DNA from: UBA10205 sp035289625
Lineage (GTDB): Archaea > Iainarchaeota > Iainarchaeia > Iainarchaeales > Iainarchaeaceae
Length of the DNA stretch: 64,000 bases
Direction: 5' to 3'
NCBI GenBank assembly: GCA_035289625.1
Contig: DATDWP010000028.1
Coordinates: 86,044-150,043 of the forward strand
Shown here: one piece after another, positions 26,473 to 34,774 of the stretch
Layout of the letters: each line of letters starts with the position of its first letter
Numbering within the stretch: position 1 is the stretch's first letter
The notes under the pieces: model-generated
Databases searched by the model: none
What the model saw: the letters and a program-made list of their open reading frames with translations, nothing else
Told to the model about the DNA's origin: nothing
Translations under genes and position numbers: made by a program

Positions 26473-27252
26473 ATGAAAAAAAGACTCTTACCTGCTGATG
26501 AAATTAGAAATTGGCGTGCGCTTTCAGGAAAAGAAAAAAAAGAAAAATGGAGAGAACTAAAGGCACGAAGACTAGAGTTAAAATACGGGGGCAAATTTGT
26601 AAACCCGGGGCATTTTTTCACAATTGGAAATGTTGCAGAACGGGAAGAGGCGCTAAGAAAGGGCCAAATGATTTTTAGGGGTAGGAAGGGAGAGGAGTTT
26701 GATGTGGCGCTAAATATTCACGGCTACCAACTTATTGGGGTTGTGGGTTTTAAGGAAAAAATTTATAGTTTAAGATACATCAAAAGAGAGCAAGGCGCGC
26801 AGCCATCAGCACTTATCTGCCCATTTGAAATTAACACAACACATGCTATAGAAGAAGACCGGGGCATGTTTTTTGCAGCAGATCCTGTCGACATGGGTCA
26901 TATACAAGCTAGCGGTCTTGAAAAAAGCGGGTTGATCTTGCCCTTACTGCAAATTGCAACCGAGATTGCCTGCGCAAAAACCGGGAAGGCAAGCGCCGGA
27001 ATTGTCTTTGAAAAATTTGCAGATCTTTTTAGCAGGGTTGGCTACAAAACTGTCAAACAAGTGTTGATGACGCCTGATGTTGCGCGCGATATTGCAAGAA
27101 AGCGCCCCGGAATGAAACTCATTCCCCATGCCCTATTCATGGAATATTCCGGCAAACCCCTCCCGGAAAATAACCTTGATACACACTATAGGTTTGTTGC
27201 AATCGACCCGCATAGCGGGGAGATTAAATCGTACTATTATCCAAAGCAGTGA
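26473..27252 (+). CDS. Hypothetical protein
   Basis: 259 residues. Basic helical N-terminus (EIRNWRALSGKEKKEKWREL) and then a mixed alpha/beta body with no motif I recognise. The C-terminus has FVAIDPHSGEIKSYYYP. It is flanked by a promoter-like AT-rich region and a convergent recombinase gene. Composition looks like normal coding sequence. Confidence 0.65.
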   Translation: MKKRLLPADEIRNWRALSGKEKKEKWRELKARRLELKYGGKFVNPGHFFTIGNVAEREEALRKGQMIFRGRKGEEFDVALNIHGYQLIGVVGFKEKIYSLRYIKREQGAQPSALICPFEINTTHAIEEDRGMFFAADPVDMGHIQASGLEKSGLILPLLQIATEIACAKTGKASAGIVFEKFADLFSRVGYKTVKQVLMTPDVARDIARKRPGMKLIPHALFMEYSGKPLPENNLDTHYRFVAIDPHSGEIKSYYYPKQ

Positions 27253-27298
27253 AAGAATATTTGTAGCTTTAGCGGAAATATAATTTTTTCAATCACTC

Positions 27299-28156
27299 TT
27301 ACAAATTATCAAGCGGGCTATTGACTTTTTTTAACTGCTCAGTTGAAACATGGGTGTAGATTTGGGTCGTACTAAGATTGCTATGGCCTAGGAGCTCTTG
27401 GATGTTTCTGATATTCTCCCCAGCTTCTAGAAGATGGGTCGCAAAAGAATGTCTTAGTGCATGTGGTGTAATTTCTTTTTGAATCCCAGCAGCTTGCGTT
27501 GCATTCCTTACAATGCGTTGGACAGTATCGGGGGAGAGGGATTTTCCGTTTTTTTTGGAAAAGAGAAATGGGCTCTTTACTTTCTTTCTCTCAAGGTATT
27601 TTTTTGCAAGCCTGCACCAATTCTTTGAAAGTATTATCACCCTATCCTTATTTCCTTTTCCGGATTTGACCCTACCAATTCTCTCCTTCAGGTTCACATT
27701 TTCAGCTAGCATATTCACAGCTTCGCTAACCCTCACCCCCGAAGAGTAGATGAACTGCAACAGCAAGCGGTTCCTTCCGATTTTTACCGCTTTTAGAAGG
27801 TCGCGCACCTCATCTTTTGTGAGTACTACCGGAAGCGCTTTTGATTTTTTTGGAATTTTTATATCATCTAGAACACTCATTTTGAGGTACTCTTTGAAAA
27901 AATACCGGAACGCAGCATGGGCAAGTGCTAGAGTTGCATTCGAATTGCCCTTCTCTTTCATTTTAGCCAAAAAACCAACAATATCTCCACGCTCTATTTT
28001 TTGCGGCTCCTTATTTGCAAATTCTAAAAAATCGCGCACAAAAATAGTGTACATATTTACAGTGCGCTCGCTATACCCTGCAATTACTAACTCCTGCTTT
28101 AATTTTTCAACCCAGGGTTTTACTTGCTCTTGCATGCACATTAATTGGCTATCCAA
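27299..28156 (-). CDS. xerA: Xer-type tyrosine recombinase
   Basis: 285 residues, length of archaeal XerA, which resolves chromosome dimers at dif. SAM-like N-terminal domain (about 10-95) and catalytic domain with Arg142 (SSGVRVSEA), Lys167 (KSGKGNKD), His232 and Arg235 (HALRHSF), His258 (LLGHSN) and Tyr267 (IYTHVS). All catalytic residues are present. No dif-like site, integrase attachment site or tRNA lies next to it, so a housekeeping role is more likely than a mobile element. Confidence 0.92.
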   Translation of the reverse strand: MDSQLMCMQEQVKPWVEKLKQELVIAGYSERTVNMYTIFVRDFLEFANKEPQKIERGDIVGFLAKMKEKGNSNATLALAHAAFRYFFKEYLKMSVLDDIKIPKKSKALPVVLTKDEVRDLLKAVKIGRNRLLLQFIYSSGVRVSEAVNMLAENVNLKERIGRVKSGKGNKDRVIILSKNWCRLAKKYLERKKVKSPFLFSKKNGKSLSPDTVQRIVRNATQAAGIQKEITPHALRHSFATHLLEAGENIRNIQELLGHSNLSTTQIYTHVSTEQLKKVNSPLDNL

Positions 28157-28223
28157 AAATAAATAGGGCGCGGTTTAGCTTTTTTCGTGAATCTTTATAA
28201 ATATTACTGGCACATATCCATGT

Positions 28224-28478
28224 ATGGTTCTTGGAAGAAAAAAAGAAGGAAAACCACTAGCTGAAACTGCGGATATGAAAATGTGGCGCGAAGAATTCAA
28301 CCAAATGAGCCTTGAAGAACACGACCGCGTCCTAAAAAACCTCGGGCTTGACAAGGAAGATATTGAAGAATTTAACGAAGCAGAAAAGGGGAGCAAAAAA
28401 CTCGAAGACCTACTAGGGATCCCAAATGGACAAGAAGCGCCTGAAGAGAACCTCAAAAAAGTGAAAGGTAAAAAGTAA
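28224..28478 (+). CDS. Small acidic hypothetical protein
   Basis: 84 residues, charged and helical, with a coiled-coil-like stretch (EEHDRVLKNLGLDKEDIEEF). Not recognised. TTTATAAATA-like sequence about 30 bases upstream is a good promoter candidate. The GNAT gene starts 22 bases after its stop. Confidence 0.65.
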   Translation: MVLGRKKEGKPLAETADMKMWREEFNQMSLEEHDRVLKNLGLDKEDIEEFNEAEKGSKKLEDLLGIPNGQEAPEENLKKVKGKK

Positions 28479-28500
28479 TTTTATCCAACTTTTTCATTTT

Positions 28501-28938
28501 ATGCCAAAAATTTCAATACGAAAAGCTAAAGTAGATGATATTGGGCAGTGCGCGAAAATATATTTTGAGGAATTTTCAAAACAGGATGTGCATTGGAGCC
28601 TTAGAACTGCGCGGGCCAGAGTTAAACAATCCATTCTCAAAGACCCAAAGTGGTGTTTTGTAATATTGCACGAGCGGAAAATAATTGGTGTTCTTTTAGC
28701 TGAACGACTCGATTTTGTGAAAGGCAAATCAATCCAAATCCAAGACATTGTCATTATGGTGCAATACCAGAACAAAGGCTACGGAGCAAGGCTACTGCGC
28801 CACCTAGAAAGGAGCGCGCGCAAGAGCAACTACAAAGGCATTTATCTAACAGGAAACACTCTTGGAGCTGCGGGGAAATTTTACAAAAAGCTTGGGTTTT
28901 TGAAAACGCAGTACATGTTCATGGGGAAAGAGCTCTGA
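28501..28938 (+). CDS. GNAT-family N-acetyltransferase
   Basis: 145 residues with the GNAT fold: N-terminal ISIRKAKVDDIGQCAKIY, acetyl-CoA binding motif A IVIMVQYQNKGYGARLL (Q/RxxGxG/A) and C-terminal AAGKFYKKLGFLKTQ. Acetylates an amine; the substrate cannot be told. Probably co-transcribed with the small acidic protein upstream. Confidence 0.88.
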   Translation: MPKISIRKAKVDDIGQCAKIYFEEFSKQDVHWSLRTARARVKQSILKDPKWCFVILHERKIIGVLLAERLDFVKGKSIQIQDIVIMVQYQNKGYGARLLRHLERSARKSNYKGIYLTGNTLGAAGKFYKKLGFLKTQYMFMGKEL

Positions 28939-28959
28939 ATTGAAAGTGATTTCTGTGTA

Positions 28960-29475
28960 CTACTTCTGATATCTGCTAGAAAGTTTTTCTAATCTTAAAT
29001 TCAATTCTGCTAAATACTCTCCATTAAATGATAAGTTTTTCCACAAAATATGATATCTTCTCTCTAGATTTGTTTGTTTGTATACTCTACTAGTCGTGGG
29101 TCTAAAACTTACAAATATCTTACTGCCAGTATTTTCAGCTCTTATAATCACATCTTTGAGAGTTGCTACTTGGGTTTGGAGCAATCCCACTAGTTTGACT
29201 GCTTTTTTGTAAGCATGGTTTCTTTGCCGATATTGGGTATAGTCTTTTGCAAGATGTAATGATTCTGATTCAATTCCATAAATCATGTCCCTAAGATGGC
29301 TACTTAATCTTTGTATTGATTTGAATTTACGTGAGCTTCTTTCAAACCTATATGAAAGGCTGCGCAGAACTCGCAATTGTACACTTTTTGCCTTTTGAGC
29401 CATTCTTTTTGACTTTGCGGCAAATTCAGTGGCAAGAAATTCTTTTTCCGGCGTTGGTTGAAATACTTTTGGCAT
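28960..29475 (-). CDS. Hypothetical basic helical protein (MPK N-terminus)
   Basis: 171 residues, strongly helical, rich in Lys/Arg/Ser, with long heptad-like stretches (about 40-120) that suggest a coiled coil. Begins MPKVFQP. Belongs by appearance to the set of short basic proteins with MP plus Lys/Arg N-termini found throughout the window. No motif recognised. Confidence 0.6.
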   Translation of the reverse strand: MPKVFQPTPEKEFLATEFAAKSKRMAQKAKSVQLRVLRSLSYRFERSSRKFKSIQRLSSHLRDMIYGIESESLHLAKDYTQYRQRNHAYKKAVKLVGLLQTQVATLKDVIIRAENTGSKIFVSFRPTTSRVYKQTNLERRYHILWKNLSFNGEYLAELNLRLEKLSSRYQK

Positions 29476-29550
29476 AACTTACTAAAGTAGAAACACTTAA
29501 CCTATATTTATCAATCGCTTATTCTTGCGAAATGGAAAACACTCTGAAAT

Positions 29551-30120
29551 TTACACATCCACAAGCCCAACTTTTGGCACACCCTTACTGTCAAGGCCAA
29601 AAACAATGAAATTTGAAAAGCCAAAAACCCACGTCTCGCCTGCAAGAGGTATTCTAAAACTTACCCTTGCTTTTTCCATCAATTCGCCTTTTGCACTTTT
29701 TGCTAACTCAAGCCATTTCCTTTCATTAATGTTTGGGGTGCTCTTAACTAGTTTTTCACAAAACTCACGATCAGTTGCTGAAATTTCAGACATTAGAACT
29801 CTTCTCAAACGGTTTTCACTAAGGTAACTTATGAACACAGCTAAAGATGGGCGGTGGAAATATTTTTGCACCATACTTTCCTTATCGATTTTAACCGGAA
29901 CAATGCGCAGGTGATCAAACTTCATGCGGCGCAGGGAGTGATAAAATTCTTCGGCCGCCTTCACATGTCTTATATCTTTCTTCAAAATTAATGAGTTTTT
30001 GGGCCCGGAAACTCTTACAACTCTTCCATCGCGAGCGACCAATTCCCCGCGTCTAGGTTCAGACCTAAAATCCCTTACAGCATCTCTAAATCCTTTCGTG
30101 GACTTTAGCCTTCCGGGCAT
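29551..30120 (-). CDS. Hypothetical protein (MPGR N-terminus)
   Basis: 189 residues; basic N-terminal tail (MPGRLKSTKGFRDAVRDF), then an alpha/beta body with ILKKDIRHVKAAEEFYHSLR and the C-terminal VFGFSNFIVFGLDSKGVPKV. Not recognised. The last part could be part of a kinase-like fold, but no catalytic motif is visible. 11 bases downstream of the membrane-protein gene. Confidence 0.6.
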   Translation of the reverse strand: MPGRLKSTKGFRDAVRDFRSEPRRGELVARDGRVVRVSGPKNSLILKKDIRHVKAAEEFYHSLRRMKFDHLRIVPVKIDKESMVQKYFHRPSLAVFISYLSENRLRRVLMSEISATDREFCEKLVKSTPNINERKWLELAKSAKGELMEKARVSFRIPLAGETWVFGFSNFIVFGLDSKGVPKVGLVDV

Positions 30121-30131
30121 GCTCTACACCC

Positions 30132-30389
30132 CTAATCAGAAATGCGCGCGAAATGGAAAAGGTTCCTTGCTTGCCAGTAGAGGGCAAGTGAGGCAACACC
30201 GCAAATCCAACCAACAAAATAGTAAACAAACGCGGTTGTATCCCTATCAGTTATTATTGCAAAATCGGGTCTGGTCACATGGATTAGAATTCCTTGCATC
30301 ATGCTCCAGATAAAAAGAGAGGCAAGTATTACCCCCACTATAAAGAAGAATATGGCTTTTGCCATCATTTCGCGCACTTGAAGATTCAT
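30132..30389 (-). CDS. Small membrane protein, two transmembrane helices
   Basis: 85 residues from ATG 30389; a start at 30431 is unlikely because a TTATATAC box at about 30412-30421 would then lie inside the gene, while it sits about 28 bases before 30389. Helices at about 10-33 (AIFFFIVGVILASLFIWSM) and 52-72 (AFVYYFVGWICGVASLALYW). Function unknown. Confidence 0.65.
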   Translation of the reverse strand: MNLQVREMMAKAIFFFIVGVILASLFIWSMMQGILIHVTRPDFAIITDRDTTAFVYYFVGWICGVASLALYWQARNLFHFARISD

Positions 30390-30452
30390 TCCAAAATGCA
30401 AGTCGAAAGATGTATATAAGCTTTTTATCATTGTTGGGGGGCAAATTTAGAA

Positions 30453-31121
30453 ATGAAGGCAGTGCTCTTTGACCTTGATAATACCCTTATAGATTTTATG
30501 AGGATGAAAAAAATAAGCTGCGAGGCAGCAATTTCTGCAATGATTGACGCCGGCCTTACAATGGAAAAAGATAAGGCCTACAAAACCCTCTTTGACCTCT
30601 ACGGAGTGCACGGAATTGAACACCAGCAAATATTCCAGGAATTTTTAACAAAAATAATGGGCAAAATCGACTACCGCATACTCTCGCGCGGAATCCACGC
30701 ATACAGAAAAATGCAAATCGGCTATCTTGAACCCTACCCACACGTGCGCAGCACACTAATCGCGCTCAAAGAAAAAGGGCTTATTTTAGGAATTGTAAGC
30801 GATGCCCCGCGCCTCAAAGCTTGGATGAGGCTAACTGAAATGGGCCTATCGGATTTTTTTGATATAGTGGTAACTTTAGATGACACGGGAAAAACAAAAC
30901 CCCACGCAATGCCATTTAAAGCGGCAATAAAAATGCTCTCCTGCAAGCCTTCAGAAATACTCTTTGTTGGCGATAACCCGGGGCGAGATATTGAAGGTGC
31001 TGCAAAAGTGGGGATGAGAACTGTTCTTGCACGCTATGGCCAAATGTTTCCTGATAGCGCGCTAAAGGCTGACCATGAAATATATGACATTGCAGAGCTA
31101 ATCAATTTAACTAAAGAGTAA
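30453..31121 (+). CDS. HAD-superfamily hydrolase
   Basis: 222 residues. Motif I FDLDNTLID (nucleophile Asp), helical cap about 15-85, motif II IVSDAP, motif III lysine in TGKTKPHAMPF, motif IV FVGDNPGRDIEGA. Phosphatase of the archaeal phosphoglycolate-phosphatase/HAD type; substrate unknown. Short leader, divergent from the small membrane protein gene. Confidence 0.9.
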   Translation: MKAVLFDLDNTLIDFMRMKKISCEAAISAMIDAGLTMEKDKAYKTLFDLYGVHGIEHQQIFQEFLTKIMGKIDYRILSRGIHAYRKMQIGYLEPYPHVRSTLIALKEKGLILGIVSDAPRLKAWMRLTEMGLSDFFDIVVTLDDTGKTKPHAMPFKAAIKMLSCKPSEILFVGDNPGRDIEGAAKVGMRTVLARYGQMFPDSALKADHEIYDIAELINLTKE

Positions 31122-31148
31122 AAAACCTAACTTGACCTAAGTGTTTTA

Positions 31149-31886
31149 ATGCAAAAACAAACTTCACAAAAACTCATTGCCGCAATCAAAAAATTCTTCT
31201 CTTCACAAAAAAAAGAGCGCGCAGTAGTTGGGCTTAGCGGAGGGATAGATTCGGCTCTTGTCCTTGCCCTTTTAGTAAAAGCGCTCGGGGAGCAAAACGT
31301 CACGGCACTCATAATGCCAAATACTCAAATAACAAAAGAGCAAAATGTAATAGATGCCCAAAACCTTGCAAATAAACTAAATGTTGCCCACTTTTCAATC
31401 GAAATAGACAATCTGCTCCACGCTTTTTCAACTCTTCCCTGGGAGCAAACTCCAATAGCTAGAGCAAACCTTAACGCTAGAGTTCGCGCGCTAATACTTT
31501 ACAATTTTGCCAATTCAACAAATTGCCTTGTTGCAGGAACCGGAAACAAATCCGAATTCTACATGGGATATTTTACCAAATACGGCGACGGAGCAGCGGA
31601 TTTTTTCCCAATTGGTTCTCTTCTAAAAAAAGAAGTGCGACAACTAGCGCTAGAACTTGATCTGCCACAAGAATTTTTACAAAAAGTTCCTTCAGCTGAA
31701 CTTTGGAGCGATCAAGCTGATGAAAAAGAAATGGACATTTCATATAACGAACTTGATGAACTACTCCCACTAATACTTGAAGGGAAAAAAATCCCAAAAA
31801 GTAAGCAAGAACTTGCTAAAAAAATCAAAAAGGCAATTGCTTCAACAGAGCATAAAAGAACTCCTGCTCCCATACTAACAATATGA
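31149..31886 (+). CDS. nadE: NH3-dependent NAD+ synthetase
   Basis: 245 residues, the ammonia-dependent form without a glutaminase domain. P-loop-like ATP site VVGLSGGIDSALVLALL; deamido-NAD site GTGNKSEFYMGYFTKYGDG; PIGSLLKKEVRQLA and SAELWSDQADEKEM also match. Last step of NAD synthesis; the product is a substrate of the NAD kinase at 55 kb. Overlaps the lipoprotein gene (ATGA). Confidence 0.95.
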   Translation: MQKQTSQKLIAAIKKFFSSQKKERAVVGLSGGIDSALVLALLVKALGEQNVTALIMPNTQITKEQNVIDAQNLANKLNVAHFSIEIDNLLHAFSTLPWEQTPIARANLNARVRALILYNFANSTNCLVAGTGNKSEFYMGYFTKYGDGAADFFPIGSLLKKEVRQLALELDLPQEFLQKVPSAELWSDQADEKEMDISYNELDELLPLILEGKKIPKSKQELAKKIKKAIASTEHKRTPAPILTI

Positions 31887-32110
31887 GACCCAAAATGAAA
31901 AACGCGCTTTTAATTGCAGCCCTTTTGCTACTTCTAAGCCTATCTGGCTGCTTTGCAAAACCGACAAATACACTTGATGAGTGCGAAGCAAAAAACATCC
32001 CCGAACGCGACCAGTGCTATTTTGATAACGCAATACAAAAAAATGAATTGAGCTTTTGCACACAAATAATAGATGCAAATGTACGAAATGATTGCATCAA
32101 TTCAATTTAG
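31883..32110 (+). CDS. Small cysteine-rich lipoprotein
   Basis: 75 residues with a lipoprotein signal (LLIAALLLLLSLSGC). After the lipidated cysteine there is a repeat of the form C-x10-C...C-x10-C with an RDxC/NDC pattern (PERDQCYFDNA, SFCTQIIDANVRNDCI), a layout seen in small secreted archaeal proteins. Translationally coupled to nadE. Function unknown. Confidence 0.7.
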   Translation: MRPKMKNALLIAALLLLLSLSGCFAKPTNTLDECEAKNIPERDQCYFDNAIQKNELSFCTQIIDANVRNDCINSI

Positions 32111-32123
32111 AAAGAGAGGATAT

Positions 32124-32146
32124 GCGGGCCCTTTTTACGGGCCCGC
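32124..32146 (+). terminator. GC-rich hairpin terminator between convergent genes
   Basis: GCGGGCCC (32124-32131) pairs with GGGCCCGC (32139-32146), 7-nt loop, followed by CCTTTTA. Located 14 bases past the lipoprotein stop and before the stop of the convergent gene. Confidence 0.55.
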
Positions 32147-32159
32147 CCTTTTAGTATAA

Positions 32160-32534
32160 TCACGCGCTCTTGAACTGTAATGTAAATCCTTCAGGAAGTT
32201 CTGTTTCATCAATGCCGCTCAAAAATACTCCGACAGCCATTCCCTTCTTTGCGTTATGGCCGTGTTTTGATTCGACCTCGATTATTTGCACTTCACGATC
32301 ATCAAGATATGCTTTCATATTTTCTGCAATAAATCCGTCAGTAACTTCTGCTACGACAAAAACATTCTCCTGTGAATAAAATCTACATGCTTTTTTTACA
32401 AGCAAAGTTCCGGTAACAGAGCTAAGCCCACCCATTTTTTGGTTCATTCTAGTTGATGGTGATGAAATAAGTGCATTAGCTGAAGGCATATAATTGGTCT
32501 TTTTTGCTCCGAAAGTTAGTGTAACAAGGCTCAT
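32160..32534 (-). CDS. Hypothetical protein
   Basis: 124 residues from ATG 32534, which has a GGAGGAAAA ribosome site; an upstream start at 32552 is less likely. Mixed alpha/beta (SLVTLTFGAKKTNYMPS, ENVFVVAEVTDGFIAENM, GVFLSGIDETELPEGF). Not recognised. Confidence 0.6.
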   Translation of the reverse strand: MSLVTLTFGAKKTNYMPSANALISSPSTRMNQKMGGLSSVTGTLLVKKACRFYSQENVFVVAEVTDGFIAENMKAYLDDREVQIIEVESKHGHNAKKGMAVGVFLSGIDETELPEGFTLQFKSA

Positions 32535-32722
32535 TGAATTTTCCTCCTTCAAAAAGTTTTCAATTAATAAAAGCAGAGGTTATTAATACATTCGATGCTT
32601 CGTAAATTCTAACAATTTATTAGAAAAAAGTTTATTTTCCTTACTTTTACCCCTATTTTTTATACTTATTTTCACTTCTTGACGTAAAAAGTTGGGGTTT
32701 GATATGCCGCGGTGTAGGGGCG

Positions 32723-33040
32723 TTATCCTCGACTTTTTTTGTGAATAGCCTTGTCTGCTTCCTTTTCAATTGCATCAAGGGCACCATGAAGCGCCTTTTG
32801 GGCATCCCACTCCTTTGCCGAAGAATGCAGGTGTATCCCGCCAATAACAACCTTCGCTTTCACTTCAACCTCTTCTCTTGCCCCTTGGCCGTGAAATTCC
32901 TTAAAATGCACATCCATTAGCATCTCACCTGGCAATCTCTGGTTTATTTTGTCATAAGCACGTTCTATAGTGTTTGTTAGGCTTGATTTGTCCACTCCAT
33001 GCGCTTTTGGAAGATGTGTAATGTTGAGTTTTCGATCCAT
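32723..33040 (-). CDS. S30AE/HPF-like ribosome hibernation factor
   Basis: 105 residues from ATG 33040 (ribosome site AGGGGATTTG). The pattern N-terminal beta strand and helix, then MDVHFKEFHGQGAR, VEVKAKVVIGGIHLHSSAK, and WDAQKALHGALDAIEKEAD fits the short HPF/RaiA family that binds the small ribosomal subunit and blocks the decoding site. Its presence fits the stringent-response protein at 5.7 kb. Family call is by pattern, moderately sure. Confidence 0.7.
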   Translation of the reverse strand: MDRKLNITHLPKAHGVDKSSLTNTIERAYDKINQRLPGEMLMDVHFKEFHGQGAREEVEVKAKVVIGGIHLHSSAKEWDAQKALHGALDAIEKEADKAIHKKSRG

Positions 33041-33122
33041 CAAATCCCCTCTAATATTAGGCTTATAGGATTAATACACTTTTGCTGCCTTTTAATTCTA
33101 ATAAACTTTTAGAAAAAATAAT

Positions 33123-33359
33123 TTAATCTTGAAGTTTTTTAATACTAATAACTGCTGCCGGGCACACACTTGCTGCCTGGTTTGCCAAATCATCAGATTC
33201 AACTTCAAGTTCAAAAATCCCAGGGCTCACTTCCTTTCCCCCAATTAGATCGGCTTTGCCATCATCCGGGTTTATTGTGAAGTGCTCATTATCAACAGCA
33301 GCGCATGGGCCTGCCGCAACACAATTGTTCCTATCGTAAATTATTTTGAATTTTGCCAT
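33123..33359 (-). CDS. Ferredoxin-like single-cluster protein with three Cys
   Basis: 78 residues. Resembles monocluster archaeal ferredoxins: NCVAAGPCAAVDNEHF at the N-terminal half and SVCPAAVISI at the end. Compared with the usual CxxCxxC...CP set, the second cysteine is Ala and the CP cysteine after the helix is Asp, leaving three Cys. It may carry a [3Fe-4S] cluster, or a [4Fe-4S] with Asp as ligand. Electron-transfer role, partner unknown. Confidence 0.75.
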   Translation of the reverse strand: MAKFKIIYDRNNCVAAGPCAAVDNEHFTINPDDGKADLIGGKEVSPGIFELEVESDDLANQAASVCPAAVISIKKLQD

Positions 33360-33383
33360 TTTCTACCCTTCAGATAAAAGTGG

Positions 33384-33420
33384 GCTGCATAATTTATATT
33401 TAACTGCAACGCTCTTCTAC
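33384..33420 (+). promoter_or_regulatory. Promoter, copy 1 of duplicated leader
   Basis: GCTGCATAATTTATATTTAA then a leader to the ATG at 33429. Nearly the same sequence recurs before the gene at 33893, with the TATA-like AATTTATATT at the same distance from the start. Confidence 0.5.
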
Positions 33421-33428
33421 TATATCCG

Positions 33429-33797
33429 ATGCTACGAAAACAAGCCCCAAAAAAACATCTGCCTAGTGCGTCAATGCGTGCAGTACTCGCAGCACTTTTT
33501 GCTCGCCAAAAAAGTCGTGTGAAAGTTGATCAAAATTTACGAAGAAAACAATTAATGGTGCTCTCGTCTCGAAAATTATTGGAACATGCAGACTCTCTTG
33601 TTAAAAAACTCAGGCCTAGGCTTGGAAATGAATACCTTGTCTGGCTTTTGAGTTCTGATGCGCAGCATTTTCGGGATTTCTGGGATAGAAAGAAATTCAA
33701 CACTACGCGAGAAAGAGTTGAGATAGCGAAACAAAAAGTAATTTACAAAAAACTACTCATTGATAGAATCGTTAAGTTAGAAGGGTATTTGGAATAA
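33429..33797 (+). CDS. Hypothetical basic helical protein
   Basis: 122 residues, about a quarter Lys/Arg, helical (MLRKQAPKKHLPSASMRAV, then FNTTRERVEIAKQKVIY). Same type as its neighbour at 33893 and the other short basic proteins; the two share an upstream promoter. Not recognised. Confidence 0.6.
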   Translation: MLRKQAPKKHLPSASMRAVLAALFARQKSRVKVDQNLRRKQLMVLSSRKLLEHADSLVKKLRPRLGNEYLVWLLSSDAQHFRDFWDRKKFNTTRERVEIAKQKVIYKKLLIDRIVKLEGYLE

Positions 33798-33852
33798 TTT
33801 AGAAATAGTTTTGAGCTGTGCTATTTTTACTAATCGCCGAGAAATATAGTGC

Positions 33853-33892
33853 GGCTGCGTAATTTATATTAACTCCAGCGTTTTCTATTGCA
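33853..33892 (+). promoter_or_regulatory. Promoter, copy 2 of duplicated leader
   Basis: GGCTGCGTAATTTATATTAA and a leader that differs from copy 1 at only a few positions, ending just before the ATG at 33893. Confidence 0.5.
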
Positions 33893-34345
33893 ATGCCTCT
33901 AAAAAAACCTCCTCGGCAAAGAAGAGGAACTGGCCATGTGCATTTGATTGGCGAATTTTCTTCAGAACGCAAACGATTGGCAAACCTATCCGATTCCGCA
34001 TTTATTTCAGAAGTAACCGCTTTTTTGAGGAAAAACGGAAAGCTGGATGGGCACCGCAAATTTCAATTAGAGCAAGCATTAGCATCTCTTAAATCGCTAA
34101 AAAATTACACTCTCTTGAAGAAAACAACTTATAATTCAACTCTAAAATATTTTGCGCCCCAAGAACAAGAAAGGGTGAGAAGATACCGAAAACAAAGGGC
34201 TGCCCATCTTCAATTGATAAGGGGGAAATATTCGCATATTAAAGTAAGAAAATTAACTCCTATCCAAGACGCTAAACTTGAAGTTGATATGCGAAGAGCA
34301 GCAGCACGGCATAGAGCCAGAAAATTGCTGCTCCGTAAAGACTAA
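33893..34345 (+). CDS. Hypothetical basic protein (MPLKK N-terminus)
   Basis: 150 residues, basic throughout, with a disordered N-terminus (MPLKKPPRQRRGTGH) and helical remainder. Converges with the HxlR gene with a four-base overlap. Member by appearance of the scattered MP-Lys/Arg set; function unknown. Confidence 0.6.
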   Translation: MPLKKPPRQRRGTGHVHLIGEFSSERKRLANLSDSAFISEVTAFLRKNGKLDGHRKFQLEQALASLKSLKNYTLLKKTTYNSTLKYFAPQEQERVRRYRKQRAAHLQLIRGKYSHIKVRKLTPIQDAKLEVDMRRAAARHRARKLLLRKD

Positions 34346-34650
34346 AGCTCCTTTCTGCCCCACTTCTCAAGCTCTGAAATAGCTCTCTTTAGCCCTTCTG
34401 CTTTTGGCAAGGCGCGGTACTCAATATGCGGCTTTGTTCCGAGCACCAAATTCTTCTGGATCAATTTTTTTGCTTCTAATTCTTTTAGTCTCATTGAAAG
34501 AACGCGCGGAGTAATGGGAATAATTTTTTTTAAAAGCGCATTAAAACCAACGCCTTCACTCTTTTCCAAAAGCTCGCGCAGCACTGAAATGCAATATTTG
34601 TGGCAAATTAGTTCTTCCATTTTTTCGAAGGGATTTTCATTTTCTGGCAT
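34342..34650 (-). CDS. HxlR-family winged-helix regulator
   Basis: 102 residues. Winged helix with ISVLRELLEKSEGVGFNALL, PITPRVLSMRLKELEAKKLI and IEYRALPKA, which follow the HxlR pattern closely. Such proteins bind palindromic operators, often their own; a TATAGT-A-ACTATA palindrome lies 18 bases upstream of its start. One Cys-rich patch (CHKYC) near the N-terminus could be a redox or metal sensor. Confidence 0.85.
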   Translation of the reverse strand: MPENENPFEKMEELICHKYCISVLRELLEKSEGVGFNALLKKIIPITPRVLSMRLKELEAKKLIQKNLVLGTKPHIEYRALPKAEGLKRAISELEKWGRKEL

Positions 34651-34668
34651 TTTTTAACCTATACAATT

Positions 34669-34681
34669 TATAGTAACTATA
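34669..34681. promoter_or_regulatory. Palindromic operator candidate of the HxlR gene
   Basis: TATAGTAACTATA is a perfect 6+1+6 palindrome, flanked by ATACA/TGTAT that extend the symmetry with a 3-base offset. Location just upstream of the regulator suggests autoregulation, and it also lies before the small gene at 34775. Confidence 0.5.
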
Positions 34682-34774
34682 TGTATGATACCTAATATTA
34701 TTTAAATATCAATGCTGTATGTAAGTAGCCAAAAATGGCTCTTAAGGTATTGGCCTTGAGGTGGGGGAATTTAG

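Noticed and set aside
27299..28156. Integrase of a mobile element
   Set aside because: No tRNA attachment site, no flanking direct repeats and no phage or plasmid genes nearby; the protein fits housekeeping XerA.
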